From the NCBI GenBank assembly GCA_964390645.1, contig CAYMLL010000194.1, positions 1 through 14,893 on the forward strand: a stretch of 14,893 bases of DNA, read 5' to 3'. This DNA comes from CAYMLL01 sp964390645 (GTDB lineage: Bacteria; Planctomycetota; UBA8108). This document shows positions 1 to 9,206 of this stretch, piece by piece (positions within the stretch are counted from its first letter, which is position 1; each line of letters begins with the position of its first letter). Under the pieces are notes generated by a model. The model had not been told where the DNA came from. It saw nothing but the letters and a program-made list of their open reading frames with translations, and ran no database searches. A program made the position numbers and the translations under genes.

Positions 1-84
1 CACAAGCGTTTTGCGATCGGCGGAAAACGCAACATGCTGAATGTCGCCGCGGGGTATGGGGTTTTTCCGCCGCGGGGTGACCAT
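1..84 (-). CDS. Possible N-terminal fragment of a WD40-like beta-propeller protein, running off the left edge
   Basis: Read on the minus strand from an ATG at 84 down to base 1, 28 codons are open and include IQHVAFSADRKTLV. This closely resembles the 'VAFSxDGKTLV' strand of bacterial WD40 repeats. WD40 propellers are protein-interaction scaffolds, and many planctomycete versions are exported or fused to kinases. The evidence is thin: only 28 codons are visible, no Shine-Dalgarno sequence precedes the ATG, and no signal peptide is seen. The same frame stays open to about 417, so the true start could lie further upstream. The plus strand of the same stretch is also open (frame 1, ending at 132) but gives no recognisable motif. 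If real, the gene is divergent from pgk. Confidence 0.25.
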   Translation of the reverse strand, partial: MVTPRRKNPIPRGDIQHVAFSADRKTLV

Positions 85-100
85 TCGGGGGCGACGGACG

Positions 101-132
101 CGACCCGTGACCGACCCGTGACCGACCCGTGA
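101..132. repeat. Short tandem repeat, 11-bp unit, about 2.9 copies
   Basis: The unit CCGACCCGTGA is repeated head to tail: one copy lacking its first base (101-110), then two perfect copies (111-121 and 122-132). It lies in the non-coding leader between the left-edge fragment and pgk. The unit is not a multiple of three, which argues against its being coding. No regulator known to bind it was recognised. Confidence 0.85.
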
Positions 133-484
133 CGCCGCTCGCGTCGGTGGCTTGTTATGCCCCACGACGTGTCGTATCTCGGATCGGCCTCCACGCGGAC
201 ACGGACCCCATCCGGTTTCCGCCGAGCCACACCGTCTCGGACAAGCGACCCGATCGAGTCCAGCCACGTCGAGAACCGATCCTGCGGAGCGAATCCGCGC
301 CCACGAGGGCGGGGGCCCGGCTTGCTGCGCCAGCCGGACGCGGAAACCCGTGACGGTGCGCGCCGACCGGCCCCTCATCCCGGGCCCCGGGGAGATTGAC
401 GTCCGCTGCCCGCCGCCCTACAGTGGCGGGCCGACCGGGGGGCGCCGCGGTGGCGGCCAACCCCGACCTGCCATCTCCGAGACC
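133..484. other. Region upstream of pgk with no convincing gene
   Basis: The pgk reading frame stays open upstream to 152, but the translated stretch before residue 1 of the kinase is Arg/Pro-rich and has no phosphoglycerate kinase similarity. The other open frames here look like GC-rich chance frames without family motifs. The one supported element is the promoter at 396-424. No gap or tpiA neighbour of pgk is visible on this side, so pgk appears to start its own transcript here. Confidence 0.6.
396..424 (+). promoter_or_regulatory. Putative sigma70-type promoter of pgk
   Basis: TTGACG (396-401, 5 of 6 to the -35 consensus) and TACAGT (419-424, 4 of 6 to the -10 consensus) are separated by exactly 17 bp. 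Transcription would start near 431, giving a leader of about 65 nt before the pgk ATG at 497. Such spacing is uncommon by chance in DNA this GC-rich, but the call rests on pattern alone. Confidence 0.5.
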
Positions 485-496
485 GTGGATCACCTG

Positions 497-1711
497 ATGG
501 GAAAGCTCCTCGTCACCCGTCTCGACGTTCGCGGCAAGCGCGTTCTGGTCCGCGCGGATCTGAACGTTCCGCTGGAGAACGGCGAGATCACGGACGACCG
601 CCGTATCCGGGAGTCGCTCGCGACCGTACGCTGGCTCGTGGAGAACGGTGCCCGCACGATTCTCATGTCGCACCTCGGGCGTCCGAAGGGCCGACGCAAC
701 GACGACTACAGCCTGGCGCCGGTGGCCGCCGCCCTGACGCAGGAGCTTCGCAAGGAAGTTCGCCTGGCCCCCGATTGCGTCGGCGACGCAGCGCGATCGA
801 TGCTCCAGGGCCTCGGAGACGGCGACGTGCTGCTGCTCGAGAACGTGCGCTTCCACGCCGCCGAGACCGCGAAAGACCCGGGAAGCGACGAGTTCGTCGC
901 GTTCTCGAAGCAGCTGGCGTCGCTGGGCGAGATCTACGTCAATGACGCGTTCGGCACCGCGCATCGGAGGCATGCGTCGACCTACGGCGTCGTGAGCCAC
1001 ATCGAGACCTGCGCCATGGGGCTCCTGATGAAGAAGGAGCTGGACTACCTCGGCGGCGCTCTGAACGAGCCACGTCGACCCTTCGTCGCGATCCTGGGAG
1101 GCGCAAAGGTCTCCGGCAAGATCGACGTCATCGAGAATCTGCTGCCCCGCGTCGACTCCCTGCTGGTCGGAGGCGGCATGTCCTACACCATCTTCAAGCG
1201 CATGGGACGCGAGATCGGCAAGTCACTGCTCGAGGAGTCGTCCCTCGACGCGGCCGGCCGGCTGCTCGAGCAGGCGAAGGCGCTCGGCCCCGGACGTCTG
1301 CTCTTACCGTCCGACATCGTCACGACCGTGAAGTTCGAGGACGGCGCCGAAACGATCGTCTGCGCTTCCGACTCGATGCCCGCCGACCGGGAGGGCGTCG
1401 ACATCGGGCCCGACACCCGACGGATCTACGCGGAGACGATCGCCGCGGCCGCGACGGTGGTCTGGAACGGCCCGATGGGCGTGTTCGAGATTCCCAGCTT
1501 CTCGCACGGCACCGAGGCCGTCGCACGCGCGCTCGCGAACGCCACGGCGCGCGGAGCGACGACCATCGTCGGCGGCGGCGACTCGGCCGCGGCGGTGGCC
1601 CGGTTCGGACTCGATGCCCGGATCTCACACGTGTCGACCGGCGGCGGTGCTTCACTCGACTTCCTCGCCGGCAAGCCCTTCGAGGGAGTCGACGCGCTGA
1701 CGGATGCCTGA
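497..1711 (+). CDS. pgk: Phosphoglycerate kinase
   Basis: Cytoplasmic glycolytic and gluconeogenic enzyme that transfers phosphate between 1,3-bisphosphoglycerate and ADP to give 3-phosphoglycerate and ATP. The 404-residue protein has the normal family length. Visible motifs in order are: the N-terminal signature RVLVRADLNVP (residues 15-25, with R19, D21 and N23 for substrate), SHLGRPKG (58-65) for 3-phosphoglycerate binding, LLLENVRFH, YVNDAFGTAHRRHAS, AILGGAKVSGKIDVI, GGGMSYTIFK, NGPMGVFE (about 325-332) and GGGDSAAAV (about 358) in the nucleotide lobe, and the STGGGASLDFLAGK C-terminal signature. The start is the ATG at 497, which gives the usual MGKLLVTRLD N terminus; an in-frame GTG at 485 would add four residues. 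No strong Shine-Dalgarno sequence is seen. The 3' end overlaps the convergent exonuclease gene by 60 bp. Confidence 0.97.
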   Translation: MGKLLVTRLDVRGKRVLVRADLNVPLENGEITDDRRIRESLATVRWLVENGARTILMSHLGRPKGRRNDDYSLAPVAAALTQELRKEVRLAPDCVGDAARSMLQGLGDGDVLLLENVRFHAAETAKDPGSDEFVAFSKQLASLGEIYVNDAFGTAHRRHASTYGVVSHIETCAMGLLMKKELDYLGGALNEPRRPFVAILGGAKVSGKIDVIENLLPRVDSLLVGGGMSYTIFKRMGREIGKSLLEESSLDAAGRLLEQAKALGPGRLLLPSDIVTTVKFEDGAETIVCASDSMPADREGVDIGPDTRRIYAETIAAAATVVWNGPMGVFEIPSFSHGTEAVARALANATARGATTIVGGGDSAAAVARFGLDARISHVSTGGGASLDFLAGKPFEGVDALTDA

Positions 1712-2626
1712 CCGCCCGTGCTCCCGGCACGGCGTTCCCGGGATGCCGAAACCGGACCCGGGGCTGCGGAACGCGCGCCTGCACCCCGTTCTTCTCCCCT
1801 CTCCCGGACACCGCTCCTCCCGACACCGCGCGCCTGTCCGGCTTCTGCCGGCCCACTCCCCGAAGTTGTCGAGGTATTCCTCGAGCCCCGGCGTCTCCCC
1901 TGCGCGCCCGCTGAGCCACTCGCGAGTCTCCTCGACGATCGTCTGCTCGGTGTCGAGGTCGAGCGCTCCCGAGAGGACACGCGTGCGCAGGAAGACAAAG
2001 TACGTGTCGAGCACATCGTGCAGGCAGTATTCGTTGATCTCCCGCACGGCACCCTGCGCGTAAAGTTCGGCCACCTGGCCGCCGCTCGTCTGCATCTTGC
2101 CGGGCTTGCCGAGCATCTTCGCCAGCAGGTTGAGCCCTCCGGTCATGCGAAAGGCGCCGTACTCCGTCAGCCACTCCATCAGGTCGATGTGCTTCTTGGT
2201 GAAACGGTAGCGGAAACCGAAGCGGTCGTCGTCGAAGTAGCGCCGCGAGGTGATCCCCTGGCGAAAGGCCGCCAGGGTCAGCAGCGGCAGATCGAAGCCG
2301 CGGCCGTTGAAATCAACGAGTGCGGCGCTGCTGTAGTGGTCGACGCCCTTCCAGAAGAGCTCCACCATGCGCCGCGAGTCGAAGTCGGGCGCGTCCAGGC
2401 ACGACAGATCCCGGACGCGGAAGTCCGCACCGACGCGCGCCACCGCGACAGCGACCGGACGCTGGAATGTCACCGGGATGAACGCGTCCGGATCCCCTCG
2501 ATCCTCGAGATAGCGAGCGATCGCGTCAGCGCCCGCAAGATCCTCACCCGGGTAGAGCACACGCCCGAGGAGGTCGCCGTCGGCGACGGACTCCGTGTCG
2601 TAGACGATGTAGCTCGTGTCGCTCAC
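1652..2626 (-). CDS. PolB-like DEDDy 3'-5' exonuclease (DNA_pol_B_exo2 family)
   Basis: Predicted stand-alone 3'-5' exonuclease of the RNase H fold, related to the proofreading domain of family B DNA polymerases (PF10108-like); the physiological substrate of the family is unknown. The acidic residues are in place: D10 and E12 in YDTES (Exo I), D112 in DFNGRGFDLPLL (Exo II), and Y200 with D204 in EYCLHDVLDTY (Exo III, Y-x3-D, the DEDDy type). KHIDLMEWLTEYGA and LAKMLGKPGKM are typical family segments. The start is GTG at 2626 with an excellent Shine-Dalgarno sequence. The catalytic domain ends near residue 258 (NFGEWAG). The remaining 66 residues are Arg/Gly-rich, look like readthrough and extend 60 bp into pgk, so a lost stop or frameshift near 1850 is possible. 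The gene is divergent from the histidine kinase (127-bp gap). Confidence 0.88.
   Translation of the reverse strand: MSDTSYIVYDTESVADGDLLGRVLYPGEDLAGADAIARYLEDRGDPDAFIPVTFQRPVAVAVARVGADFRVRDLSCLDAPDFDSRRMVELFWKGVDHYSSAALVDFNGRGFDLPLLTLAAFRQGITSRRYFDDDRFGFRYRFTKKHIDLMEWLTEYGAFRMTGGLNLLAKMLGKPGKMQTSGGQVAELYAQGAVREINEYCLHDVLDTYFVFLRTRVLSGALDLDTEQTIVEETREWLSGRAGETPGLEEYLDNFGEWAGRSRTGARCREERCPGEGRRTGCRRAFRSPGSGFGIPGTPCREHGRSGIRQRVDSLEGLAGEEVE
1716..1732. terminator. Weak hairpin just after pgk
   Basis: CCGTGC, a 5-nt loop and GCACGG form a perfect 6-bp stem starting five bases after the pgk stop. A second, competing stem (CGGCGT with ATGCCG, 1731-1748) overlaps it. Neither is followed by a T-run on the plus strand, so this is a poor intrinsic terminator. 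It also lies inside the C-terminal tail of the opposing exonuclease gene. Confidence 0.25.
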
Positions 2627-2634
2627 CCTCGTGT

Positions 2635-2641
2635 CCTCCTT
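2635..2641 (-). promoter_or_regulatory. Strong ribosome binding site fixing the exonuclease GTG start
   Basis: On the minus strand AAGGAGG lies eight bases before the GTG at 2626-2624. It is one of the two best Shine-Dalgarno sequences in the window and decides the start codon of the exonuclease. Confidence 0.8.
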
Positions 2642-2741
2642 CCCGCCTCCGATCCGCTTCCCGCCGCCCGCGCCTTCCGGGACCCGGACACCATCCTACA
2701 TCGTCCGACAATCGACGACAGCCCCCCTGCGATCGATGGGG

Positions 2742-2747
2742 TACACT
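2742..2747 (+). promoter_or_regulatory. Putative -10 element directly before the histidine kinase start (possible leaderless mRNA)
   Basis: TACACT (4 of 6 to TATAAT) ends six bases before the ATG at 2754, so a start of transcription at the normal distance would fall on or next to the start codon. No Shine-Dalgarno sequence is present upstream of the ATG, which fits a leaderless message. No good -35 is found at 16-18 bp spacing, so an activator or a non-housekeeping sigma factor would be needed. Confidence 0.35.
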
Positions 2748-4800
2748 GACGTCATGGGACCCTCGTCGCCCCGTCGCCTTCTCGCCATCTCGATCTGGGG
2801 CAGTGTCGCGCTCACGGTCGGCGTCTGCTCGTTCGGCATCCGGCTGACGATGCGGCAGTACCAGGACACGCAAGGGATCCTCCTCGACGCCGAGCGCCGC
2901 GCCACCACTCCCCATCGAGCGGCGCTGGAGAGCCACCTGCAGACACTCGAGGACCGGGCGCTGGCGCGACTTGCCGGGTCGTCCGGAACGCCACGCGATC
3001 TCGAGGCCGTCCAGCACGAGTTTCCCATCTTTCGTGTGCCCTTCTTCATCTTCGAGGACGGTCGCATATCGGCTCCCAGCCTGCGTCCCGCCACATCGGG
3101 TCGGACCTGGGCCGACGACGAGCCCCCGCCGATCGTCTACCTCAACGCGGTGCGCAAGGTCCACTCGCAAGGGGATCTCGCCGGGAAGCGGATCGCCCTG
3201 CAAAGCGTCCACGAGCGGGATGAGCTCGCCCCGCGCTGGCGGGTGCGCGCGCTGACGCAGCTGGCGGCGGCCTACCGCCGTGAGAAGCAGCCCCGGGAAG
3301 CGGCGCGCACCTACGAGCGTATCTTCGCCGACTTTCACGCCATCCTTCCGACGCGCGCGGGGCCCACCCTGCGGCCGCGCGGCCGCGGCGCGGCGGAGAC
3401 TTCCGGGGACCTGACGGAGGGCGATCGCGCCACGACCGCGATTCGACGCGGTCTCGAGCATCTCTCGATCCCGGAACGCGCCACGACCCTCTCCGAGGAA
3501 GAGTTCTTCCTGCGCCACTGCCGGGCTCTCATCGAGCGCCCTGATCTCGCCATCACCGACGATGTGGCGGGCGCCGTTCGACGCGCCGAGGTCGCCTTGT
3601 CGGCCGAACGCATGTCGCACAGCGCCCTGGAGAGCGCCCGCGATCTCATCCGCTCGACCAGCGCCCCCAACGGCGTCGACGACGGCTCACACCTTCTCGC
3701 AACGCGCTTCCGGAACCGCCTGATTCCGGTCGTCTGGAGGAATGTCCGAGCCGGCGCGGCTGCGCGGACGCATCGCACGGTCGCCGTCGGCTTCCTGATC
3801 GACCCACCCCCGCTCATCGCGGAACTCGGACGCTGGCTCGACAGCAACGTCCCGGACGCCGACCTCCGTGTCTTCTCGACCGACGCACCAGGGCCGGAGG
3901 TGGTTCCGCTGCTACCTCTCAGCGGCGACCTCGGCTTCGCGACGCTCGGCAAGGACGCCCGATCGTGGGAAGACACGCTCGGCGGCGCACGCCGTCCGTT
4001 CATCCTGGCGGCTGTCCTCATCGGCGGACTCGGGCTCATCCTCATCGTCGGTCTACTCTTCTTGCACCGCAGCGTTCGTCGCGAGATGTTGCTCGCGCGC
4101 ATGAAGACGGAGTTTGTCGCCAACGTGTCGCACGAGCTCAAGACACCACTCGCCCTCATCCGGCTGTGCAGCGAGACCCTCGAGCTCGACCGCTTGCGGG
4201 ACCAGGACCAGCGCAAGAACTACTACGAGATCATCACGCGTGAGAGCGAACGGCTCACTCACCTGATCGGCAACGTGCTCAACTTCGCGAGCATCGAGGC
4301 GGGAAAGAAAACCTACACCCTCGCGCCTCGCGACCTCGCCCCGCTGCTGGAAGAGACGTCCGAGGCCTACTTTCTGAAGTTCCGCGACAGAGGCTTCGAG
4401 TGCTCTCACGACATCCCGTCCGAGCTGCCCAGGGTGCTCGCGGACGAGGAGGCTGTCGCTCAGGCGCTGATCAACTTGATGCAAAACGCCGTTCGATACT
4501 CCGACGCAGAAAAGAGCGTCGTTGTCCGGGCCACGACCGACGGCTCGAGTGTCCGCATCAGCGTGCAGGACCGAGGGATCGGCATCTCGCCGGAAGACAG
4601 GACGCGAATTTGGGAAGACTACTACCGGACCGGATCGGCCCGCGCGCTCGGCACTCGTGGAAGCGGACTCGGTCTCTCCCTTGTCAAGCACATCCTGCAG
4701 GCGCATGGAGGCGATGTCGAGCTCGTCAGCAGGCTCGGCGAGGGAAGCGAGTTCACGCTCATCTTGCCGGTCACCGGCGACACGATCACAGAGGTGCACG

Positions 4801-5486
<686 letters not shown>

Positions 5487-5490
<4 letters not shown>

Positions 5491-7613
5491 CAAGGACGAC
5501 CGCGAACAGATCGAGCCCCGGAGCCTCGCGCGCGCGAAGCGTCCTGCACCTCGTGATCCTGGCGCTGGCGTCCGCGGTGCTGGGCGGCGCGCCGTCCGTA
5601 CACGCGCAGAACATCGAGAGCTTGCTCGAGGAGGGGTTCTACCGCGAAGTCGCGCTCTGTGACCCCAGAGCCGCGCTGAAAGCGTACACTCGTGCGCTGG
5701 CGTCGGCGGACGTCTCTCCGTCCATCGAGGCGCGCTTGCGCCTGCGCATCGGAATCTGCCACGACGCTCTCGGCGAGGAACACCAGGCGCGCGAACAGTT
5801 CAAGATCGTCGCGAATCGCCACACCGCCGATCTGAAGTCCGTACGTGCCGCGAGTCGCTACCTCGGCAGTGTCGTCGCTGACGACCCGTCGCGATTCATG
5901 CCGGAGAACGTGCTGTTCTACCTCGAGCTCGTCAAGCCGGGCGACGAGCTCGTGCATCTCGCCGACGCACTCCAGGGAACGCCCTTCGAAAATCCTGTCG
6001 ACTCGTCGAGAGCGCAGGGCTCGATCAGCAGCGAGAGGGACGACACCGGCGGCTCGACGCTGCCGACCAGTGTCAACTGGGTCGCTGCATACCTGAACCG
6101 CTCGTTCTTCCGGGAGGTCGCCAAGATCCGTGGCATCGCGTACGGGATACCCGCGGGCCCCGGGTTCGACACCGACGATCACCTCGGCGTCGCGTCACTC
6201 GGAGGCAGCGACGTGCTCCCCGGCATCGTGACCTCGGTGCTCACCATTCTCAGGCCGCCGCGCGTCGGCTACGCACGAGGTCTGCCCGTCTACCGCCTGG
6301 GATCGCGAAACGATCCGAGAGATCCGGACCGGGAGTCCGTACACCTCGCGTTCGGAGGTGACGTGCTGGTCTGGGGCCGGCCACGCTCGCTGGTCGAGGA
6401 GTCCATCGAGCGCTTCTTCTCTCGGGGCCCTTCGCTGGCATCGAACGCCACCTTCCGCGAGACGACGGCACAGCGACCGGGAGCGTTGCTCTTTGCATAT
6501 CTCGACTCGAGCTGGTTGACGGCGTTGCGCGAGAGATCGTCACCGGAGAACCGCCTCTTCCTCGACGGCATTCGACCCGTACTCGACCTCGATCGCCTCG
6601 GACCGATCTCTGCGCGCATCACCAGCACGGGGCTGACGGACTCGCTGTCGGCGATGATCGACGTGTCGGTTCGCGACGAACCCGCCGGAGCCTTCTGGAC
6701 GGCTCTGTCGACGCCGGCGCTCGATACCGGAGTGCTGCGTCCGGTCCCGGATCGCAGCGTCGGCTTCCTGGCGCTGCGTCTCGACAGGGTCGCCGACCGC
6801 TGGCAGACGGCCAAGAAAGCGGTTCTCGACGTCGCGGACGTGGTCGGCGCGCGACACGCCGCTTTCCTCCATGGGTTCGCTGGCGGACTCTCCGAGCAAC
6901 TCGAGAGCTCTCCGGGCAAGGAGCTGGTCGCCGATCTGCGCTCCCTCGTCGTCGGCGCGATTCAAACGCCGATCATCGCTGCGAGCCAGGCTTTCTACAT
7001 CATCGCCGAATTCGACGACGCGGAGGCCGGGGAGAAGTCCGTACGTGATGTCCTCGCGAGCCTGTCACGGCGTTTCACGAAGCGAATCGATGGCGTCGTC
7101 CGCCCCCAGGCCGAGGCCTTTCAGTCAGCTCTGCGAAAGGTCGACGATGTGGACTACGAGATTCACTGGCTCGAGCCGCTACCGGTGCTGCGTCCGGCCT
7201 ACGTCCGCATCGGTGCCCGCTTCGTGGTGTCGCTGTCGCACGCGAGGCTGGCCGACGCGGTACGCGCCGCGTCGCGTGCGGATCCCGGAATCGAGAAGAA
7301 CCTGCCCTCCGGCGCTTCCAAGGTGCTCTACCTGCGTCCGGAGACGATGCTGCGGATGGCGTCCCTCGAGACGGTCCGCGAGGATGTCGCACTGCTCTTC
7401 CTCAGTCACGTGAAGCGAGCTCTGATCTACACGCGCGAATCCGCCGACGGCCTGGGGATCCGGCTCGAGATACCCGAGCTGACGCCGACGCTTCGAGCGG
7501 TTCTGACGAGTGCCGCCACGATCATCGGAAGCCGGAGACGGTCGTTCCAACCGCAGGACGACGAAGACGGACAGGAGCCGGAAAGGCCGCAGGATCCGGA
7601 GGAACAGAGGTGA
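5487..7613 (+). CDS. Exported TPR-containing protein of unknown function, resembling DUF3352-type proteins
   Basis: A 708-residue secreted protein. A signal peptide with hydrophobic core LHLVILALASAVLGG ends in SVHA|Q (cleavage after residue 40). The N-terminal part (about 45-150) is helical and TPR-like (ALKAYTRALASADVS; RLRIGICHDALGEEHQA). The middle and C-terminal parts carry two similar segments in which a beta strand precedes a helix: VLVWGRPRSLVEESIERF then SLASNATF (near 290-335), and FVVSLSHARLADAVRAA (near 579). This pattern recalls DUF3352-like proteins from memory, without a search. The C-terminal tail is acidic and Pro/Glu-rich. The start is fixed by the 4-bp ATGA overlap with the response regulator, implying translational coupling, so the protein probably works with, or senses for, the two-component pair in the envelope. 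The precise function is not known. Confidence 0.82.
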
Positions 7614-7617
7614 CAGA

Positions 7618-7641
7618 CGTCGACCCCGAACCGGGGCGACG
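7618..7641 (+). promoter_or_regulatory. Strong intergenic RNA hairpin occluding the lipoprotein start region
   Basis: CGTCG pairs with CGACG and CCCCG with CGGGG, separated by one bulged A and closed by a 3-nt loop: ten G/C-dominated pairs in 24 bases. The structure occupies almost all of the 31-bp space between the two genes and ends three bases before the ATG at 7645. Its 3' arm contains the only purine-rich stretch (GGGGCGA) that could act as Shine-Dalgarno sequence. No T-run follows, so it is not a standard terminator. It may lower or regulate translation of the lipoprotein, or stabilise the upstream mRNA end. Confidence 0.6.
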
Positions 7642-7644
7642 CCC

Positions 7645-8982
7645 ATGAGGATCCCGCTTCCCCTGCTGGCTCCGTTGCTGAGCGGCTGCTGCTGGCTCAC
7701 CACACACACGACGCCGGAGGGAATCGCCCGCTGGCAGTCGACGAGTCCTCCCACGGCGACCCTGGCGGCGAAGGCCGATCGCTACCAGCGCGACCTCGAA
7801 GCTCGATTTCAGACTCCCGCCGGGCTCGTCGACTACCGACGGGTCACGTTCCGGGGCTCGGCGGTTTCGATGTGGGGGCTCGGCGCCGACGGCTGCTTCC
7901 ATACCGGTATCTACCTCGCCAGCCAGGCTCTGCGTCATGCGACCACGGGGTGTCCGCAGGCGCGGACCCAGATCCTGCGAACTCTCGACGGGCTCGATCT
8001 GCTTCACGACGTCACCGGGAATCGAGGCCTGCTGGCGCGGTCCGCCCGCCACAGCCTGCCGGACCGGCCGCCCGAACGCTCGAACGTCGAGATCCTCCCG
8101 TCGAGCTCACGACCGGGGTGGACCTACCGAGGCGACGTCAGCAAGGACCAGTACGCTGGCGCGGTCCTCGGTCTCGGGGTGACACTGGCGCTGGTCGAGG
8201 ATCCCGAGGTCCGGCGCCGCGTCGCCGCGCTCGCGGCAGCCCTCGCCGACCACCTGATCGACGGCGACATGCGCATCGTCGACACGGACCGAAACGTGAC
8301 CACGCACGGCGACCTTCGCGCCAGGGTCTGGGGGCTGCCCATCGGCGCCAACGCGCTGATCTCGCTGGCGATCGGACGTGTTGCGGTGACGGCCACTGGA
8401 GAGGACCGCCACCGGAGGCTGTGGGAGCGCCTCGTCGAGGAGGGCTATCCCGACGCGGCCTACTGGGCGCACTTCGAGCTCTTCGGGGTCGGGCACCGCG
8501 TCAACGACCACATGGGTTACCTGTCGATCTACCCTCTCTTCCTGCTGACGCCGACCCCGAGCGTACGCGAGGCGCTGCGCGACAGCGAGCGACGCAGCTG
8601 GTCACACGTCGGCGCCGACCGCAACGCTTTCTTCGCACTGGTCCACGCAACATTCGTCGAGGAGTCCGGCAAGTCTGCCGCGACGCAGGCCGTGGAAGCT
8701 CTGCGCGAGTTCCCCGAGCGGAAGATCCCCCTGCCGGTGGACCTGACGCGTCCGCGCTTCAATTTTCCACGGGCTTTTCTCAACTCCCGCAAGTGCCTGC
8801 CGAGAACGACCGAGGGGCTGCCCCTCGATCTGCGTCCCGTCAGCTCGTCCTACTGGGCCGCCGACCCCTTTGCGCTCGTCGGACGTCTGACCGCGAACGG
8901 CAGCTCGGAGTACGCCGGCACGGACTACCTGCTCGCGTACTGGATGGCAAGATTCCACGGCTACGTGAACCCGGACGACTGA
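7645..8982 (+). CDS. Lipoprotein of unknown function, possibly alpha/alpha-toroid fold
   Basis: A 445-residue envelope protein. The N terminus MRIPLPLLAPLLSGCCWL carries a lipobox L12-S13-G14-C15, predicting lipid attachment at C15. The body contains helical segments with paired motifs such as MWGLGADGCFHTGIYLASQA, LDGLDLLHDVTGNRGLLAR, KDQYAGAVLGLGVTLALV, and a helix ending in ADHLID. The pattern of repeated hairpin helices with a conserved D-x-Y-A-G recalls six-hairpin glycosidase-like or epimerase-like toroids, but no catalytic pair can be assigned and this is inference. The ATG at 7645 is chosen because it gives the lipobox. The gap to the upstream gene is 31 bp and is filled by a hairpin; the genes are probably co-transcribed. 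It could be an enzyme or a binding protein for envelope glycans. Confidence 0.78.
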   Translation: MRIPLPLLAPLLSGCCWLTTHTTPEGIARWQSTSPPTATLAAKADRYQRDLEARFQTPAGLVDYRRVTFRGSAVSMWGLGADGCFHTGIYLASQALRHATTGCPQARTQILRTLDGLDLLHDVTGNRGLLARSARHSLPDRPPERSNVEILPSSSRPGWTYRGDVSKDQYAGAVLGLGVTLALVEDPEVRRRVAALAAALADHLIDGDMRIVDTDRNVTTHGDLRARVWGLPIGANALISLAIGRVAVTATGEDRHRRLWERLVEEGYPDAAYWAHFELFGVGHRVNDHMGYLSIYPLFLLTPTPSVREALRDSERRSWSHVGADRNAFFALVHATFVEESGKSAATQAVEALREFPERKIPLPVDLTRPRFNFPRAFLNSRKCLPRTTEGLPLDLRPVSSSYWAADPFALVGRLTANGSSEYAGTDYLLAYWMARFHGYVNPDD

Positions 8983-9054
8983 ACGGAGCGAGCCGGCAAG
9001 CGGGGTCGCCGGGCACCGGGGTGACGGGCGATCACCGGGCGCTCGGTCCGCGGC

Positions 9055-9082
9055 TGGACACCGTCGGCCGATCGAGTACGAT
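9055..9082 (+). promoter_or_regulatory. Putative promoter of feoAB
   Basis: TGGACA (9055-9060, 5 of 6) and TACGAT (9077-9082, 4 of 6) are 16 bp apart. Transcription would start near 9089, which excludes the alternative feoA ATG at 9081 and supports the GTG at 9207. The expected leader is about 118 nt. No clear Fur-type palindrome was seen over the element. A 5-bp stem (GGTGA/TCACC, 9020-9036) lies just upstream and could weakly separate this unit from the lipoprotein gene. Confidence 0.4.
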
Positions 9083-9206
9083 GCGGCGATTCCTCCGGGA
9101 GACAGGAACGGCGGCGCAGCATCGCCCGGACAAGTCGCGACGCCGCACTACCAGGACTCTCGATCCCTTTGCGGGAGCCCGAAGACCACTGCGGCGGATT
9201 CCCAAC

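Noticed and set aside
152..496. N-terminal extension of phosphoglycerate kinase by 115 residues
   Set aside because: The frame is open but the translation is Arg/Pro-rich without kinase similarity, and the ATG at 497 gives the normal family N terminus and length.
2742..2747. Full -35/-10 promoter for the histidine kinase
   Set aside because: The nearest -35-like sequence (ACGACA at 2715-2720) is 21 bp away, outside the normal range, so only the -10-like element is reported.
2544..3620. Minus-strand open frame opposite the histidine kinase
   Set aside because: Low-complexity Arg/Gly translation with no motif, opposite a gene with complete kinase motifs.
7872..9080. Very long frame leading into feoA
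   Set aside because: It runs antiphase through the lipoprotein gene and is Arg/Pro-rich; only the last 79 codons match FeoA.
9081..9206. feoA start at ATG 9081
   Set aside because: The added 42 residues lack FeoA similarity and the likely promoter -10 overlaps this ATG, so the transcript would begin after it.
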